10,518 bases of DNA from an uncultured Thermomonas sp. (GCA_946480065.1 CAMLJA010000045.1:1-10518), one strand, 5' to 3'; counted from the stretch's first letter, positions 1 to 7,135 are shown. A program made the numbers and translations. Notes: generated by a model not told the origin, from the letters alone.

Positions 1-1608
1 CTGCCGGCGCCGCTGCTGCGCTGGCGCGAGGGCACCACCGTCACCCTGCGGGTGGCCAACGCGCTGCCGCCCGGGTCCACGCACGGCGACCGCACCTCCA
101 TCCACTGGCACGGCATCCTGCTGCCGGCCAACATGGACGGCGTGCCGGGCCTGAGCTTCGACGGCATCCGCCGCGGCGAGGCCTACCGCTACCGGTTCGA
201 GGTGCGGCAGGCGGGCACGTACTGGTACCACAGCCACTCGATGTTCCAGGAGCAGGCCGGCCTGTACGGCCCGCTCATCATCGACCCGCTGGAACCCGAA
301 CCCTTCGCCTACGACCGCGACTACGTGGTGATGCTCTCCGACTGGACCGACCTGGATCCGGCCAGGCTCTACGCGCGGCTGAAGAAGAGGCCGGGCTACG
401 ACAACCTCCACCGGCGCACGGTGGGCGATTTCCTGCGCGACGTGCGCGAGGACGGGCTTACCGACACCCTCGCGGACCGCGGCATGTGGGGACGGATGCG
501 GATGACGCCCACCGACCTGTCGGACGTCAACGGCCACACCTACACCTACCTCTTGAACGGCACCACCTCGCTGGGCAACTGGACCGGCCTGTTCCGGTCC
601 GGCGAGAAGATCCGGCTGCGCTTCATCAACGGCTCGGCGATGACCCACTTCGACGTCCGCATCCCGGGCCTGAAGATGACCGTGGTCGCTGCCGACGGCC
701 AGTACGTGCACCCCGTGACGGTGGACGAATTCCGCATCGCCACCGCCGAGACCTTCGACGTGATCGTCGAACCGACCGGGCAGGATGCCTTCACCGTGTT
801 CGCGCAGGACATGGGCCGCACCGGCTTCGTCGCCGGCACCCTGGCGGTCCGCGAGGGCCTGCGCGCGCCGATCCCGCCGGTCGACCCGCGGCCGATCCTG
901 ACCATGGCCGACATGGGCCACGGCGGCACGGGCCACGGCATGCCCACGATGGCCGGGATGCAGGCCATGAAGGGCATGGAGGGCGGTTGCGGTGCCAGCA
1001 TGGGCATGGCCATGCCCGCCGCCGCCGCGCAGGCCCACGCCGGCCATGTCGCGCCGATGCCGGGCAGGGACCACCCCGGCGGCATGCAGGCGCACCCGCC
1101 CAGCGAGGCCGGCAACCCACTGGTCGACATGCAGGCGATGGCACCGGTGCCGAAGCTGGACGACCCGGGCATCGGCCTGCGCGGCAACGGCCGCAAGGTG
1201 CTCAGCTACGCCATGTTGCGCAGCGCGTTCGAGGACCCGGACGGGCGCGAGCCCGGGCGCGAGATCGAGCTGCACCTCACCGGGCACATGGAGCGGTTCG
1301 CCTGGGGCTTCGACGGCCGCCCGTTCGCGGACGCCGAGCCGCTCCGGCTGACCTACGGCGAGCGCCTGCGCATCGTCCTGGTCAACGACACCATGATGAC
1401 CCACCCGATCCACCTGCACGGGATGTGGAGCGACCTGGAGGACGAAGCGGGCCGCTTCCAGGTCCGCAAGCATACCGTCGACATGCCGCCGGGCAGCCGC
1501 CGCAGCTACCGCGTGCGCGCCGACGCGCTGGGCAGCTGGGCCTACCACTGCCACCTCCTGTACCACATGGAGGCTGGGATGATGCGGACCGTGAGGGTGG
1601 ACGAATGA
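1..1608 (+). CDS. copA: Copper-resistance multicopper oxidase CopA/PcoA type, 5' end outside window
   Basis: Periplasmic multicopper oxidase of the copper-resistance family, thought to oxidise or sequester Cu(I). The frame is open from base 1, so the native start and signal peptide (usually a Tat signal) lie upstream; 535 residues are visible against about 600 in the family. All four copper-ligand motifs are present: HWHG at 103-114, WYHSH at 223-237, HPIHLHG at 1402-1422, and a C-terminal HCH at 1546-1554 followed by His (1564) and the axial Met (1579) of the type 1 site. Between the second and third cupredoxin domains (about 904-1140) is a Met/His/Gly-rich stretch with MxxM and GHxM spacings typical of extra Cu(I) binding. 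The stop TGA overlaps the copB ATG by four bases, so the two are probably co-translated. This gene is distinct from the copper ATPase that is also often called CopA. Family assignment is very secure; the symbol is conventional. Confidence 0.96.
   Translation: MPAPLLRWREGTTVTLRVANALPPGSTHGDRTSIHWHGILLPANMDGVPGLSFDGIRRGEAYRYRFEVRQAGTYWYHSHSMFQEQAGLYGPLIIDPLEPEPFAYDRDYVVMLSDWTDLDPARLYARLKKRPGYDNLHRRTVGDFLRDVREDGLTDTLADRGMWGRMRMTPTDLSDVNGHTYTYLLNGTTSLGNWTGLFRSGEKIRLRFINGSAMTHFDVRIPGLKMTVVAADGQYVHPVTVDEFRIATAETFDVIVEPTGQDAFTVFAQDMGRTGFVAGTLAVREGLRAPIPPVDPRPILTMADMGHGGTGHGMPTMAGMQAMKGMEGGCGASMGMAMPAAAAQAHAGHVAPMPGRDHPGGMQAHPPSEAGNPLVDMQAMAPVPKLDDPGIGLRGNGRKVLSYAMLRSAFEDPDGREPGREIELHLTGHMERFAWGFDGRPFADAEPLRLTYGERLRIVLVNDTMMTHPIHLHGMWSDLEDEAGRFQVRKHTVDMPPGSRRSYRVRADALGSWAYHCHLLYHMEAGMMRTVRVDE
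1062..1069 (+). other. KOPS-type octamer pointing right
   Basis: Exact GGGCAGGG (consensus GGGNAGGG), inside copA, oriented towards the dif-like site at 6154-6181. It could be chance in GC-rich DNA. Confidence 0.35.
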
Positions 1609-2657
1609 ACGCATTGCACCGGACCACCCGCACCCTGCTGGCGCTGGCCCTGCTGCTGCCCGCCGTTGGCCAGGCCCAGCACGCCGGGCATGCGGCCACG
1701 CCGGTCCCGCCCGAGACGGCGGCGGAGGCGAAGCCCCGGGAGCACGTCACGACGGATCACTCGGCGATGGACCACTCGACGATGGACCACTCGACGATGG
1801 ACCACTCGGCGATGGACCACTCGGCGATGGACCACTCGACGATGGACCACTCGACGATGGACCACTCGACGATGGACCACTCGACGATGGATCAATCGAC
1901 GATGGAGGATCACCGGGCGATGGACCACCCGGCGATGCCACGGGCGCCGCGCGAACCGATCCCGATTCTCACCGACGCCGACCGCGCCGCGGCGTTCCCG
2001 TTGCCGGATCCGCATCTCCGGCACGCTTCCGGCACGCACAGCTTCTGGTTGCTCGACCGGTTGGAAATGACCGATGCCGGCGGGGGCGGGGGACTGGCCT
2101 GGGAAGGATCGGCCTGGGTCGGAGGCGATATTCGCAGGCTCTGGCTGCGCAGCGAGGGCGAAGCCCGCAACGGAGGCGTGGAATCCGGCAGCCTGGAGGT
2201 GCTCTACGGGCGGGCCGTCACGCCCTGGTGGGACGTCGTGGCGGGCCTGCGCCACGATATCGGCGAGGGGCCCTCGCGCAACTGGGCGGCACTCGGCGTG
2301 CAGGGCATGGCGCCCTACAAGTTCGAAGTCGCAGCGACCGCCTACCTGGGCCCGGCGGGCCGCACCGCCGCGCGACTGGAGGCGGAGTACGAAACCCTGC
2401 TCACCAACCGCCTGGTCCTGCAGTGGGGGGCGGAGGCCAACCTGCACGGTCGGGCCGACCCCGCGCTGGGCGTGGGCGCGGGCCTGTCGACGGTGGAAGC
2501 CGGGGCCCGGCTGCGCTACGAGGTCACCCGCCGGGTCGCCCCGTACCTGGGCATCGAGCGCGAGCGCGCCTTCGGTGCCACCGCGGGTCTTCGCACAAGC
2601 GCGGGCGAGCCCCGCGCCGACACGCGCCTGGTGGCCGGCGTGCGCCTTTGGTTCTGA
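1605..2657 (+). CDS. copB: Copper-resistance outer-membrane protein CopB with His/Met repeat
   Basis: 350-residue CopB-family (PcoB-like) outer-membrane protein that accompanies CopA. Residues 1-24 look like a signal peptide (LALALLLP core, cleavage after GQA). A low-complexity region follows: about ten tandem copies of a DHS[T/A]M pentapeptide at residues 51-100, then two degenerate copies (DHRAM, DHPAM). These suit Cu(I) binding by Met and His. From about residue 145 to the end the protein has alternating aromatic/hydrophobic strands of a CopB-type beta-barrel and finishes with a terminal Phe, the usual outer-membrane assembly signal. The start is the ATG that overlaps the copA stop; AGGG at 1594-1597 is seven bases upstream. 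An open frame continues far upstream inside copA, but that part is an out-of-frame shadow. Repeat copy number is likely to vary between strains. Confidence 0.94.
   Translation: MNALHRTTRTLLALALLLPAVGQAQHAGHAATPVPPETAAEAKPREHVTTDHSAMDHSTMDHSTMDHSAMDHSAMDHSTMDHSTMDHSTMDHSTMDQSTMEDHRAMDHPAMPRAPREPIPILTDADRAAAFPLPDPHLRHASGTHSFWLLDRLEMTDAGGGGGLAWEGSAWVGGDIRRLWLRSEGEARNGGVESGSLEVLYGRAVTPWWDVVAGLRHDIGEGPSRNWAALGVQGMAPYKFEVAATAYLGPAGRTAARLEAEYETLLTNRLVLQWGAEANLHGRADPALGVGAGLSTVEAGARLRYEVTRRVAPYLGIERERAFGATAGLRTSAGEPRADTRLVAGVRLWF
1755..1904 (+). repeat. 15-bp in-frame tandem repeat in copB (about 10 copies)
   Basis: Ten consecutive 15-bp units of the type GAYCACTCGRCGATG, each coding for Asp-His-Ser-Thr/Ala-Met. 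Copies differ mainly at one base (ACG or GCG for Thr/Ala), and the last copy has CAA for CAC. Two decayed copies follow to 1937, the first with an extra Glu codon. The unit is a multiple of three, so gain or loss of copies by slippage would keep copB in frame and change the number of metal-binding residues. Near identity at DNA level points to recent expansion or homogenisation. Confidence 0.95.
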
Positions 2658-2670
2658 CAGGAGAAACGAC

Positions 2671-3255
2671 ATGCACATCCCTACCGACCGCGTGCTGTGC
2701 GCCACGATGCGCTTGGCGTTGCCCCTGCTGCTGGCGGCCTGCACGCAGGGTCCCGCTGCTGCCGAAGCCGGCACCATTGCACCGGCACTGACACCCCGCG
2801 AAGCCCCCTCTCCACCGCGGGGCGCAGCGCCCGCCACCGCCCCTCCGGGCAGGCGCGCGGCACTGCCGTTGGCCGTGGTCCACAAGAGCCCGACCTGCGG
2901 TTGCTGCGGCGCGTGGATCGACCACCTGCGGAAGCACGGCTTCCGGGTCGAGGTGCGCGAGGAGGTAGACCTTGGCCCCACCAAGGCGCGCCTGGGCGTC
3001 CCGGCCGGCAAGGCCTCCTGCCACACCGCCGAGATCGGCGGCTACCTGGTGGAAGGGCATGTGCCGGCCGCCGACATCGAGCGCCTGCTGCGCGAGCGAC
3101 CCAAGGCGCGCGGCCTGGTGCTGCCCGGGATGCCGGTGGGGTCGCCGGGCATGGAGGTGGAGGGCGTCGCCGCGCAGCCATACACGGTGGAGCTGGTCAC
3201 GGAGGCCGGCGACACGCTGCCGTATGCCCATCACCCGGTTGGGGAGGCCCCTTGA
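2671..3255 (+). CDS. copG: DUF411 / CopG-type copper-binding protein, probable lipoprotein
   Basis: 194-residue DUF411 protein, the family that includes CopG of heavy-metal islands, which binds a copper cluster through cysteines. The N-terminus has a hydrophobic run ending in LLAAC (Cys24), a plausible lipobox, followed by an Ala/Pro-rich linker to about residue 65. The conserved domain then carries CGCC at residues 76-79, SCHTA with Cys117-His118, GHVP, and a GLVLPGMPVGSPGME block. AGGAG at 2659-2663 sits seven bases before the chosen ATG. An internal ATG at codon 13 has no ribosome site. The gene starts 13 bases after copB, so it belongs to the copA-copB transcript. It likely acts in the periplasm, attached to a membrane, handling Cu(I) with CopA and CopB. 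The TGA stop is part of the -35 hexamer of the following MerR-type promoter. The family is certain; the symbol is by analogy. Confidence 0.9.
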   Translation: MHIPTDRVLCATMRLALPLLLAACTQGPAAAEAGTIAPALTPREAPSPPRGAAPATAPPGRRAALPLAVVHKSPTCGCCGAWIDHLRKHGFRVEVREEVDLGPTKARLGVPAGKASCHTAEIGGYLVEGHVPAADIERLLRERPKARGLVLPGMPVGSPGMEVEGVAAQPYTVELVTEAGDTLPYAHHPVGEAP

Positions 3256-3283
3256 CTCTGGACTAGAGTCCAGGTTGCACACT
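3252..3283 (+). promoter_or_regulatory. MerR-type promoter/operator with 20-bp spacer
   Basis: A -35 hexamer TTGACT (3252-3257) and a candidate -10 CACACT (3278-3283) are 20 bp apart, the stretched spacing that MerR-family activators correct. The spacer holds a dyad: CTGGACT (3258-3264) and AGTCCAG (3267-3273) are exact inverted repeats around two bases. The outer bases extend it to an imperfect 22-bp operator like the heavy-metal MerR consensus (ACTCTGGA-type halves). It lies 31 bp before the regulator gene and would control regulator and ATPase together. The -10 is weak on sight. Confidence 0.8.
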
Positions 3284-3313
3284 CCCTGCAACTCATACGG
3301 GCAGGTGGCGGCG

Positions 3314-3712
3314 ATGAAGATCGGCGAACTCGCGCAGCGCTCCGGTGTCGGCATCGACACGGTGCGCTTCTACGAACGGGAGGGACTCTTGCCCAAGGCG
3401 CAGCGGCTGGCGTCGGGGTATCGCGTGTACGCGCCCGACGACCTCAAGCGGTTGCGATTCGTCCGGCGTGCCAAGGCGCTGGGCTTCACGCTGCCGGAAA
3501 TCCGCGATCTGCTGGCCCTGTCGGGCCAGCGCGCGGGCGACATGGCTGCCTTGCGTTCGCTGGCCGCCGACAAGCTCGCAGGCGTGGACGCCAGGATCGC
3601 CGAGCTGCAGCGGGTACGCGCGGGCCTGCAAGCGCTGGTGGCGGCGTGCCCGGGCCACGGCGCCCTGGCGCACTGCCCGATCCTCGATGCCCTGTCCGGA
3701 GACGACGCATGA
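3314..3712 (+). CDS. MerR-family heavy-metal regulator, CueR-like
   Basis: 132-residue MerR-family activator. The N-terminal winged helix-turn-helix (residues 1-40, with [11 protein letters not shown] and GYRVY) binds DNA, residues about 75-110 form the dimerisation helix, and a C-terminal loop has two cysteines, Cys112 and Cys121, followed by PILDAL. This matches the two-Cys metal loop of CueR, although the spacing is Cys-x8-Cys rather than x7. Ungapped alignment with E. coli CueR places Met77 at the Ser77 position that distinguishes Cu+/Ag+ sensors from the Cys of divalent-metal sensors. The ATG at 3314 follows AGGTGG (3303-3308), and the longer open frame upstream is a shadow. The promoter in front of it suggests autoregulation. 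The stop overlaps the ATPase ATG, so the target exporter is directly downstream. Copper or silver sensing is inferred from context and residues; mercury sensing is unlikely because the third Cys is missing. Confidence 0.92.
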   Translation: MKIGELAQRSGVGIDTVRFYEREGLLPKAQRLASGYRVYAPDDLKRLRFVRRAKALGFTLPEIRDLLALSGQRAGDMAALRSLAADKLAGVDARIAELQRVRAGLQALVAACPGHGALAHCPILDALSGDDA

Positions 3713-6159
3713 ACATCCACTCCCAATCCGCAGGCAACGGCAACGCAAACGCCGGCACAGGCCAGCGGCACGACCACGCGCCAGGGGCGCACGCGGCGGG
3801 GCAGGCCCACGCCTGCTGCGGTGCCAGCGGTGGCCAGGACTCCGCCGCGGCAGCACCCGCGACGACCGACCCGGTCTGCGGCATGCAGGTCGATCCCGCG
3901 ACCACGCCGCACCACGCCACGCACGCCGGCCGCGACTACCATTTCTGCTCGGCGCGCTGCCGCGACAGGTTCGTCGCCGACCCGGACAACTACCTCGCGC
4001 CAGGCGACGCGGGCCCGGCCGAGCCGGCGCCGGCAGGCACCGTGTACACGTGCCCGATGCATCCAGAGGTGCGCCAGGTCGGACCCGGGACCTGCCCATT
4101 CTGCGGCATGGCGCTGGAACCGGAGATGCCGGCGCTGGACGACGGCGAGAACCCGGAACTGGTGGATTTCAGCCACCGCTTCTGGTGGACGCTGCCGCTG
4201 ACCGTGGCGGTGCTGGCGCTGGCGATGTTCGGCCACCGCCTCGGCGCGTGGCTGTCCACGGGCGTGCGCACCTGGACGGAGCTCGCGCTCAGCGCCCCGG
4301 TGGTGCTGTGGGCCGGCTGGCCGTTTTTCCAGCGCTGGGTGCAGTCGGTCCGCAACCGCAGCCCGAACATGTGGACCCTCATCGGCACCGGCGTGGCCGC
4401 GGCGTTCGGCTACAGCGTGGTCGCCACGCTGGCGCCCGATCTCTTCCCGGCGTCGTTCCGGGAACACGGCCGCGTGGGCGTCTATTTCGAGGCGGCGGCG
4501 GTCATCGTCTCGCTGACCCTGCTCGGCCAGCTCCTGGAACTGCGCGCCCGTTTCAAGACCTCGGCCGCGATCAAGGCCCTGCTTGGGCTGGCGCCGAAGA
4601 CCGCCCGCCGGCTGCGCGACGACGGGGGCGAGGAGGACATCGAACTGTCGCACGTGCACGTCGGTGACCGCCTGCGCGTGCGTCCCGGCGAAAAAGTACC
4701 GGTGGACGGGGTGGTCCTTGAGGGTCGGTCCAACCTCGACGAGTCCATGCTCACCGGCGAGCCGGTGCCGGTGGAGAAGGGCGTGGGTGACAGCGTGATC
4801 GGCGCCACCCTCAACGGCACCGGCAGCCTCGTGATCCGCGCCGAGAATGTGGGCGCGGAGACCGTGCTGGCGCAGATCGTGCAGATGGTGGCGCAGGCGC
4901 AGCGCTCGCGCGCGCCGATGCAGCGGATGGCCGACCGGGTGGCGTTCTGGTTCGTGCTGGGGGTGCTGGCGGCGGCGGTGGCCACCTTCCTCGCCTGGGG
5001 CCTGCTCGGCCCGGAACCCGCTTGGACGTATGCGGTGCTCAACGCGGTGTCGGTGCTGATCATCGCCTGTCCCTGCGCGCTCGGGCTGGCCACGCCGATG
5101 TCAATCATGGTCGCCACCGGGCGCGCCGCGCAGGCCGGCGTGCTGTTCCGCGACGCCGAGGCGATCGAGCATTTCCGCCGCATCGACACCTTGGTGGTCG
5201 ACAAGACCGGCACCCTGACCGAAGGCAAGCCGGCGTTCCGCGAGGTCGTGGCGCACGGCGGGTTCGGCGAGGACGAGGTGTTGCGCCTGGCCGCCAGCCT
5301 GGACCAGGGCAGCGAACACCCGTTGGCGGACGCCATCGTGGCCGAGGCCCGCCGCCGCGGGCTGGCGCTGGAGTCCGCGGAAGGATTCGAATCCGCCACG
5401 GGCACCGGCGTGCGCGGCACGGTCGGCGGGCGCCGGCTGGCGATCGGCAACACGGCGCTGATGCGCGAGGAAGGCGTGGACACCGCGCCGCTGCAGGCGA
5501 GGACCGAGGCGCTGCGGGGGCAGGGGGCCAGCGTGATGCACCTGGCGGTGGATGGCACCCTCGCGGGGTTGCTGGCGGTGGCCGACCCGATCAAACCGTC
5601 GACGCCCGAGGCGATCAAGGCCCTGCAGGCAGCCGGGTTGCGGATCGTGATGGCCAGCGGCGACGCCTCCGCCACCGCGAAGGCGGTAGCCGGGGCGCTG
5701 GGCATCGACGAGGTGCACGGCGAGGTGCGGCCGCAGGACAAGGTGGCCTTGGTGGAGCGCCTCAAGGCCGAGGGCCGCAAGGTGGCGATGGCCGGCGATG
5801 GCATCAACGACGCCCCGGCGCTGGCCGCGGCCGACATCGGCGTGGCGATGGGCACCGGTACCGACGTGGCCATGTCCAGCGCGCAGGTGACCCTGGTCAA
5901 GGGCGACCTGCGCGCGCTCCTGCGCGCCCGGGCGCTGTCCGAGGCCACCGTGGCCAACATGAAGCAGAACCTAGGCTTCGCCTTCGTCTACAACGCGCTG
6001 GGCGTGCCGATCGCCGCCGGCGTGCTGTATCCGTTCACCGGGCTGCTGCTCAGCCCCATGATCGCGGCCCTGGCAATGAGCCTGAGCTCGGTCTCGGTGG
6101 TGGCCAACGCGCTGCGGCTGGGGCGCCGCCGAATCGCCGGAGACGCCCCAGCCTTATAA
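3709..6159 (+). CDS. Cu+/Ag+-exporting P1B-type ATPase with YHS and HMBD N-terminal domains
   Basis: 816-residue inner-membrane pump that drives monovalent copper or silver out of the cytosol (CopA/SilP/CopF group). In order: a His-rich lead (residues 20-40), a YHS domain (DPVCGM at 54-59, Cys80 and Cys84), and a heavy-metal-binding domain with CPMHP (Cys115, His118) and CPFCGM (129-134). Then come four membrane helices (about 157-280), the actuator TGE at 349-351, helix 6 CPC at 454-456, the phosphorylation motif DKTGT with Asp498, the nucleotide-domain HP at 537-538, and GDGIND at 696-701. Two final helices carry YN (761-762) and MxxSS (790-794), the signature of Cu+ pumps. No classic HMA domain with CxxC is present. 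The start is the ATG overlapping the merR stop, six bases after GGAGA (3698-3702). The last Leu codon and the TAA stop lie inside a dif-like Xer site. Confidence 0.96.
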   Translation: MNIHSQSAGNGNANAGTGQRHDHAPGAHAAGQAHACCGASGGQDSAAAAPATTDPVCGMQVDPATTPHHATHAGRDYHFCSARCRDRFVADPDNYLAPGDAGPAEPAPAGTVYTCPMHPEVRQVGPGTCPFCGMALEPEMPALDDGENPELVDFSHRFWWTLPLTVAVLALAMFGHRLGAWLSTGVRTWTELALSAPVVLWAGWPFFQRWVQSVRNRSPNMWTLIGTGVAAAFGYSVVATLAPDLFPASFREHGRVGVYFEAAAVIVSLTLLGQLLELRARFKTSAAIKALLGLAPKTARRLRDDGGEEDIELSHVHVGDRLRVRPGEKVPVDGVVLEGRSNLDESMLTGEPVPVEKGVGDSVIGATLNGTGSLVIRAENVGAETVLAQIVQMVAQAQRSRAPMQRMADRVAFWFVLGVLAAAVATFLAWGLLGPEPAWTYAVLNAVSVLIIACPCALGLATPMSIMVATGRAAQAGVLFRDAEAIEHFRRIDTLVVDKTGTLTEGKPAFREVVAHGGFGEDEVLRLAASLDQGSEHPLADAIVAEARRRGLALESAEGFESATGTGVRGTVGGRRLAIGNTALMREEGVDTAPLQARTEALRGQGASVMHLAVDGTLAGLLAVADPIKPSTPEAIKALQAAGLRIVMASGDASATAKAVAGALGIDEVHGEVRPQDKVALVERLKAEGRKVAMAGDGINDAPALAAADIGVAMGTGTDVAMSSAQVTLVKGDLRALLRARALSEATVANMKQNLGFAFVYNALGVPIAAGVLYPFTGLLLSPMIAALAMSLSSVSVVANALRLGRRRIAGDAPAL
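5518..5525 (+). other. KOPS-type octamer pointing right
   Basis: Exact GGGCAGGG inside the ATPase gene, about 630 bases from the dif-like site and oriented towards it. It could be chance. Confidence 0.35.
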
Positions 6160-6181
6160 CATAATAGACATTATGCGAAGT
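6154..6181 (-). other. dif-like XerC/XerD recombination site
   Basis: On the + strand: TTATAACATAA (6154-6164, XerD-type arm), TAGACA (6165-6170, centre) and TTATGCGAAGT (6171-6181, XerC-type arm). Read on the minus strand it matches the 28-bp E. coli dif at 22 positions, including CGCATAATGT and TATTATGTTA; the differences are one base in the centre and five near the ends. The inner arms form the inverted repeat CATAAT/ATTATG. It also differs by one base from the 15-bp core I recall for Xanthomonas dif and its filamentous phages (TATACATTATGCGAA). It is a short AT-rich island in otherwise very GC-rich DNA. It overlaps the ATPase stop and lies between two convergent genes. It is either the chromosomal dif or an attachment-type copy at the end of an integrated element. 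Confidence 0.85.
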
Positions 6182-6206
6182 ATTGGCGGGTAGACCGCTC
6201 TCACCC

Positions 6207-6620
6207 TCACTGGGCCTGATTCAGTTCGCAGGCCCGTAGCCCTGCCTCCAGTCGCCTGAGCAGCGGGATGTCGCGGTTGTGGCGGGCATCTTGCTGGGTC
6301 CGCTCGTATCGGGCGCGCAGGCTTCGGCACCGACGCGTCACCGGGTCGGTGCGCGGCCTGCGGCTGCCCAGCCGAATGCCGGCCCGCGGTGGCGGAAACG
6401 CCACGGCATCGGCCAGCGCCGGACGCGCGGTGGCCGGGTTCGCCCTGATCGGCGGCGCGACCGGTTCGCGCCAGACGCGCTCGGGGGTACCCGCGCACGG
6501 ATGGGACTGGTATGCCGCATGGCCGGCGGCGTCGCGGCATTTGTAGAACGTCATCGCCTGGCCGCGTGCCGGGCCGGCGGCGAGCAACACGATGGCCAGG
6601 AAACCTCCGACTCCACGCAT
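6207..6620 (-). CDS. Secreted DUF4124-type protein of unknown function
   Basis: 137-residue small protein with a signal peptide (hydrophobic FLAIVLLAA, cleavage near residues 20-22). A short motif follows, YKCRDAAGHAAYQSHPC, which is the DUF4124 pattern (Tyr-x-Cys-x-Asp-x-x-Gly ... Tyr ... Pro-Cys) with Cys28 and Cys42. The C-terminal half is Arg-rich, probably helical, and carries Cys98 and Cys131, so two disulphides are possible. The start is the ATG at 6620, where the signal peptide begins, with GGGAG five bases upstream; the open frame before it is not coding-like. The gene converges on the copper ATPase with only the dif-like site between them, and is divergent from crcB. The function of this family is not known. 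It is probably periplasmic. Confidence 0.82.
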   Translation of the reverse strand: MRGVGGFLAIVLLAAGPARGQAMTFYKCRDAAGHAAYQSHPCAGTPERVWREPVAPPIRANPATARPALADAVAFPPPRAGIRLGSRRPRTDPVTRRCRSLRARYERTQQDARHNRDIPLLRRLEAGLRACELNQAQ

Positions 6621-6745
6621 GGCATCTCCCGTTGGCGATCCGCAGGCGCCGCACGGGCGCGTACACTCGGGCGGCGGTCGCGCCCGGCGCAGGCCGTGAC
6701 GGCGACAACAGCATGCGACTCGGAGGCGGCGTGGCCTATCCGGCA
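6621..6745. other. Divergent intergenic region between the DUF4124 gene and crcB
   Basis: 125 bases that must hold the promoters of both divergent genes. TACACT at 6662-6667 could be a -10, but I see no convincing -35. GGAGG at 6722-6726 is the best ribosome site for crcB. Nothing resembling a fluoride riboswitch was seen. Confidence 0.4.
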
Positions 6746-7135
6746 ATGGTGGTGAACGGGGTCGGGATTTCCCTCGGCGCGGCGCTGGGCGCCCTGCTGC
6801 GCTGGCAGCTGGGTCTGTGGCTGAACCCGGTACTGCCGGCGCTGCCGATGGGTACGCTGGCCGCGAACCTGGCGGGCGGCCTGCTGGTCGGGCTGGTGGT
6901 CGAATCCACCGCGCTCGATCCCGCCTTCCCGCCGGTCCTGCGGCTGGCGGTGGTCACCGGCTTCCTGGGCGGCCTGACCACGTTCTCCACGTTCTCGGCG
7001 GAGAACGTCGACCTGCTGCTGCGGCGGGAATACGGCTGGTCGCTGGCGCACATCGGCGCCCACCTGCTGGGGTCGCTGGGGCTGACCGCGCTGGGCATCC
7101 TGATCGTCCGCCTGTTCGCCGCGCGGCCCGCCTAA
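6746..7135 (+). CDS. crcB: Fluoride ion channel CrcB (Fluc)
   Basis: 129-residue CrcB/Fluc protein, a small dual-topology membrane protein whose dimers let fluoride leave the cytosol. Four hydrophobic helices are visible. Family signatures are GAALGALLRW near the N-terminus, GTLAANLAGG with the conserved Asn in helix 2, and GGLTTFSTFSAE in helix 3, the phenylalanine/threonine pore segment. The start is uncertain: ATG 6746 gives the family's usual ten residues before the first Gly motif. GTG 6731 is five codons earlier and only four bases from GGAGG (6722-6726). ATG 6713 is also in frame but has no ribosome site. The gene is the only + strand gene right of the dif-like site and converges on rarA with 32 bases between them, where I see no clear terminator. 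Confidence 0.92.
   Translation: MVVNGVGISLGAALGALLRWQLGLWLNPVLPALPMGTLAANLAGGLLVGLVVESTALDPAFPPVLRLAVVTGFLGGLTTFSTFSAENVDLLLRREYGWSLAHIGAHLLGSLGLTALGILIVRLFAARPA

Noticed and set aside
52..54. First start codon in the window as the start of the multicopper oxidase
   Set aside because: The frame is open and cupredoxin-like from base 1, and the signal peptide is missing, so the real start is upstream.
1755..1937. Direct repeats as a CRISPR array
   Set aside because: The units are contiguous 15-mers with no spacers, in frame within copB.
1542..3026. Long minus-strand open frame across copB and the DUF411 gene, with many Arg-His-Val repeats
   Set aside because: It is the antisense reading of the 15-bp repeat and neighbouring GC-rich codons. 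It has no ribosome site or recognisable domain, while CopB and DUF411 on the + strand are clear.
3646..3708. Earlier GTG start for the copper ATPase inside the regulator gene
   Set aside because: It would overlap the regulator by 67 bases and add Arg/Pro-rich residues. The ATG at 3709 has GGAGA at good distance and the typical ATGA coupling.
3314..3712. Mercury-type MerR
   Set aside because: MerR needs three cysteines, including one near position 82; here only the two in the C-terminal loop are present, and no mer genes are nearby.
3370..5960. Long minus-strand open frames opposite the copper ATPase
   Set aside because: GC-rich codon usage leaves few stops in antisense frames. All ATPase motifs are in the + strand frame and the antisense proteins are low-complexity.
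6160..6175. CATAAT/ATTATG inverted repeat as a transcription terminator for the ATPase
   Set aside because: The stem is AT-rich and short with no T-run; the match to dif explains the symmetry better.
6621..6745. Fluoride riboswitch upstream of crcB
   Set aside because: I could not find the conserved segments of that riboswitch in the 125-base leader.
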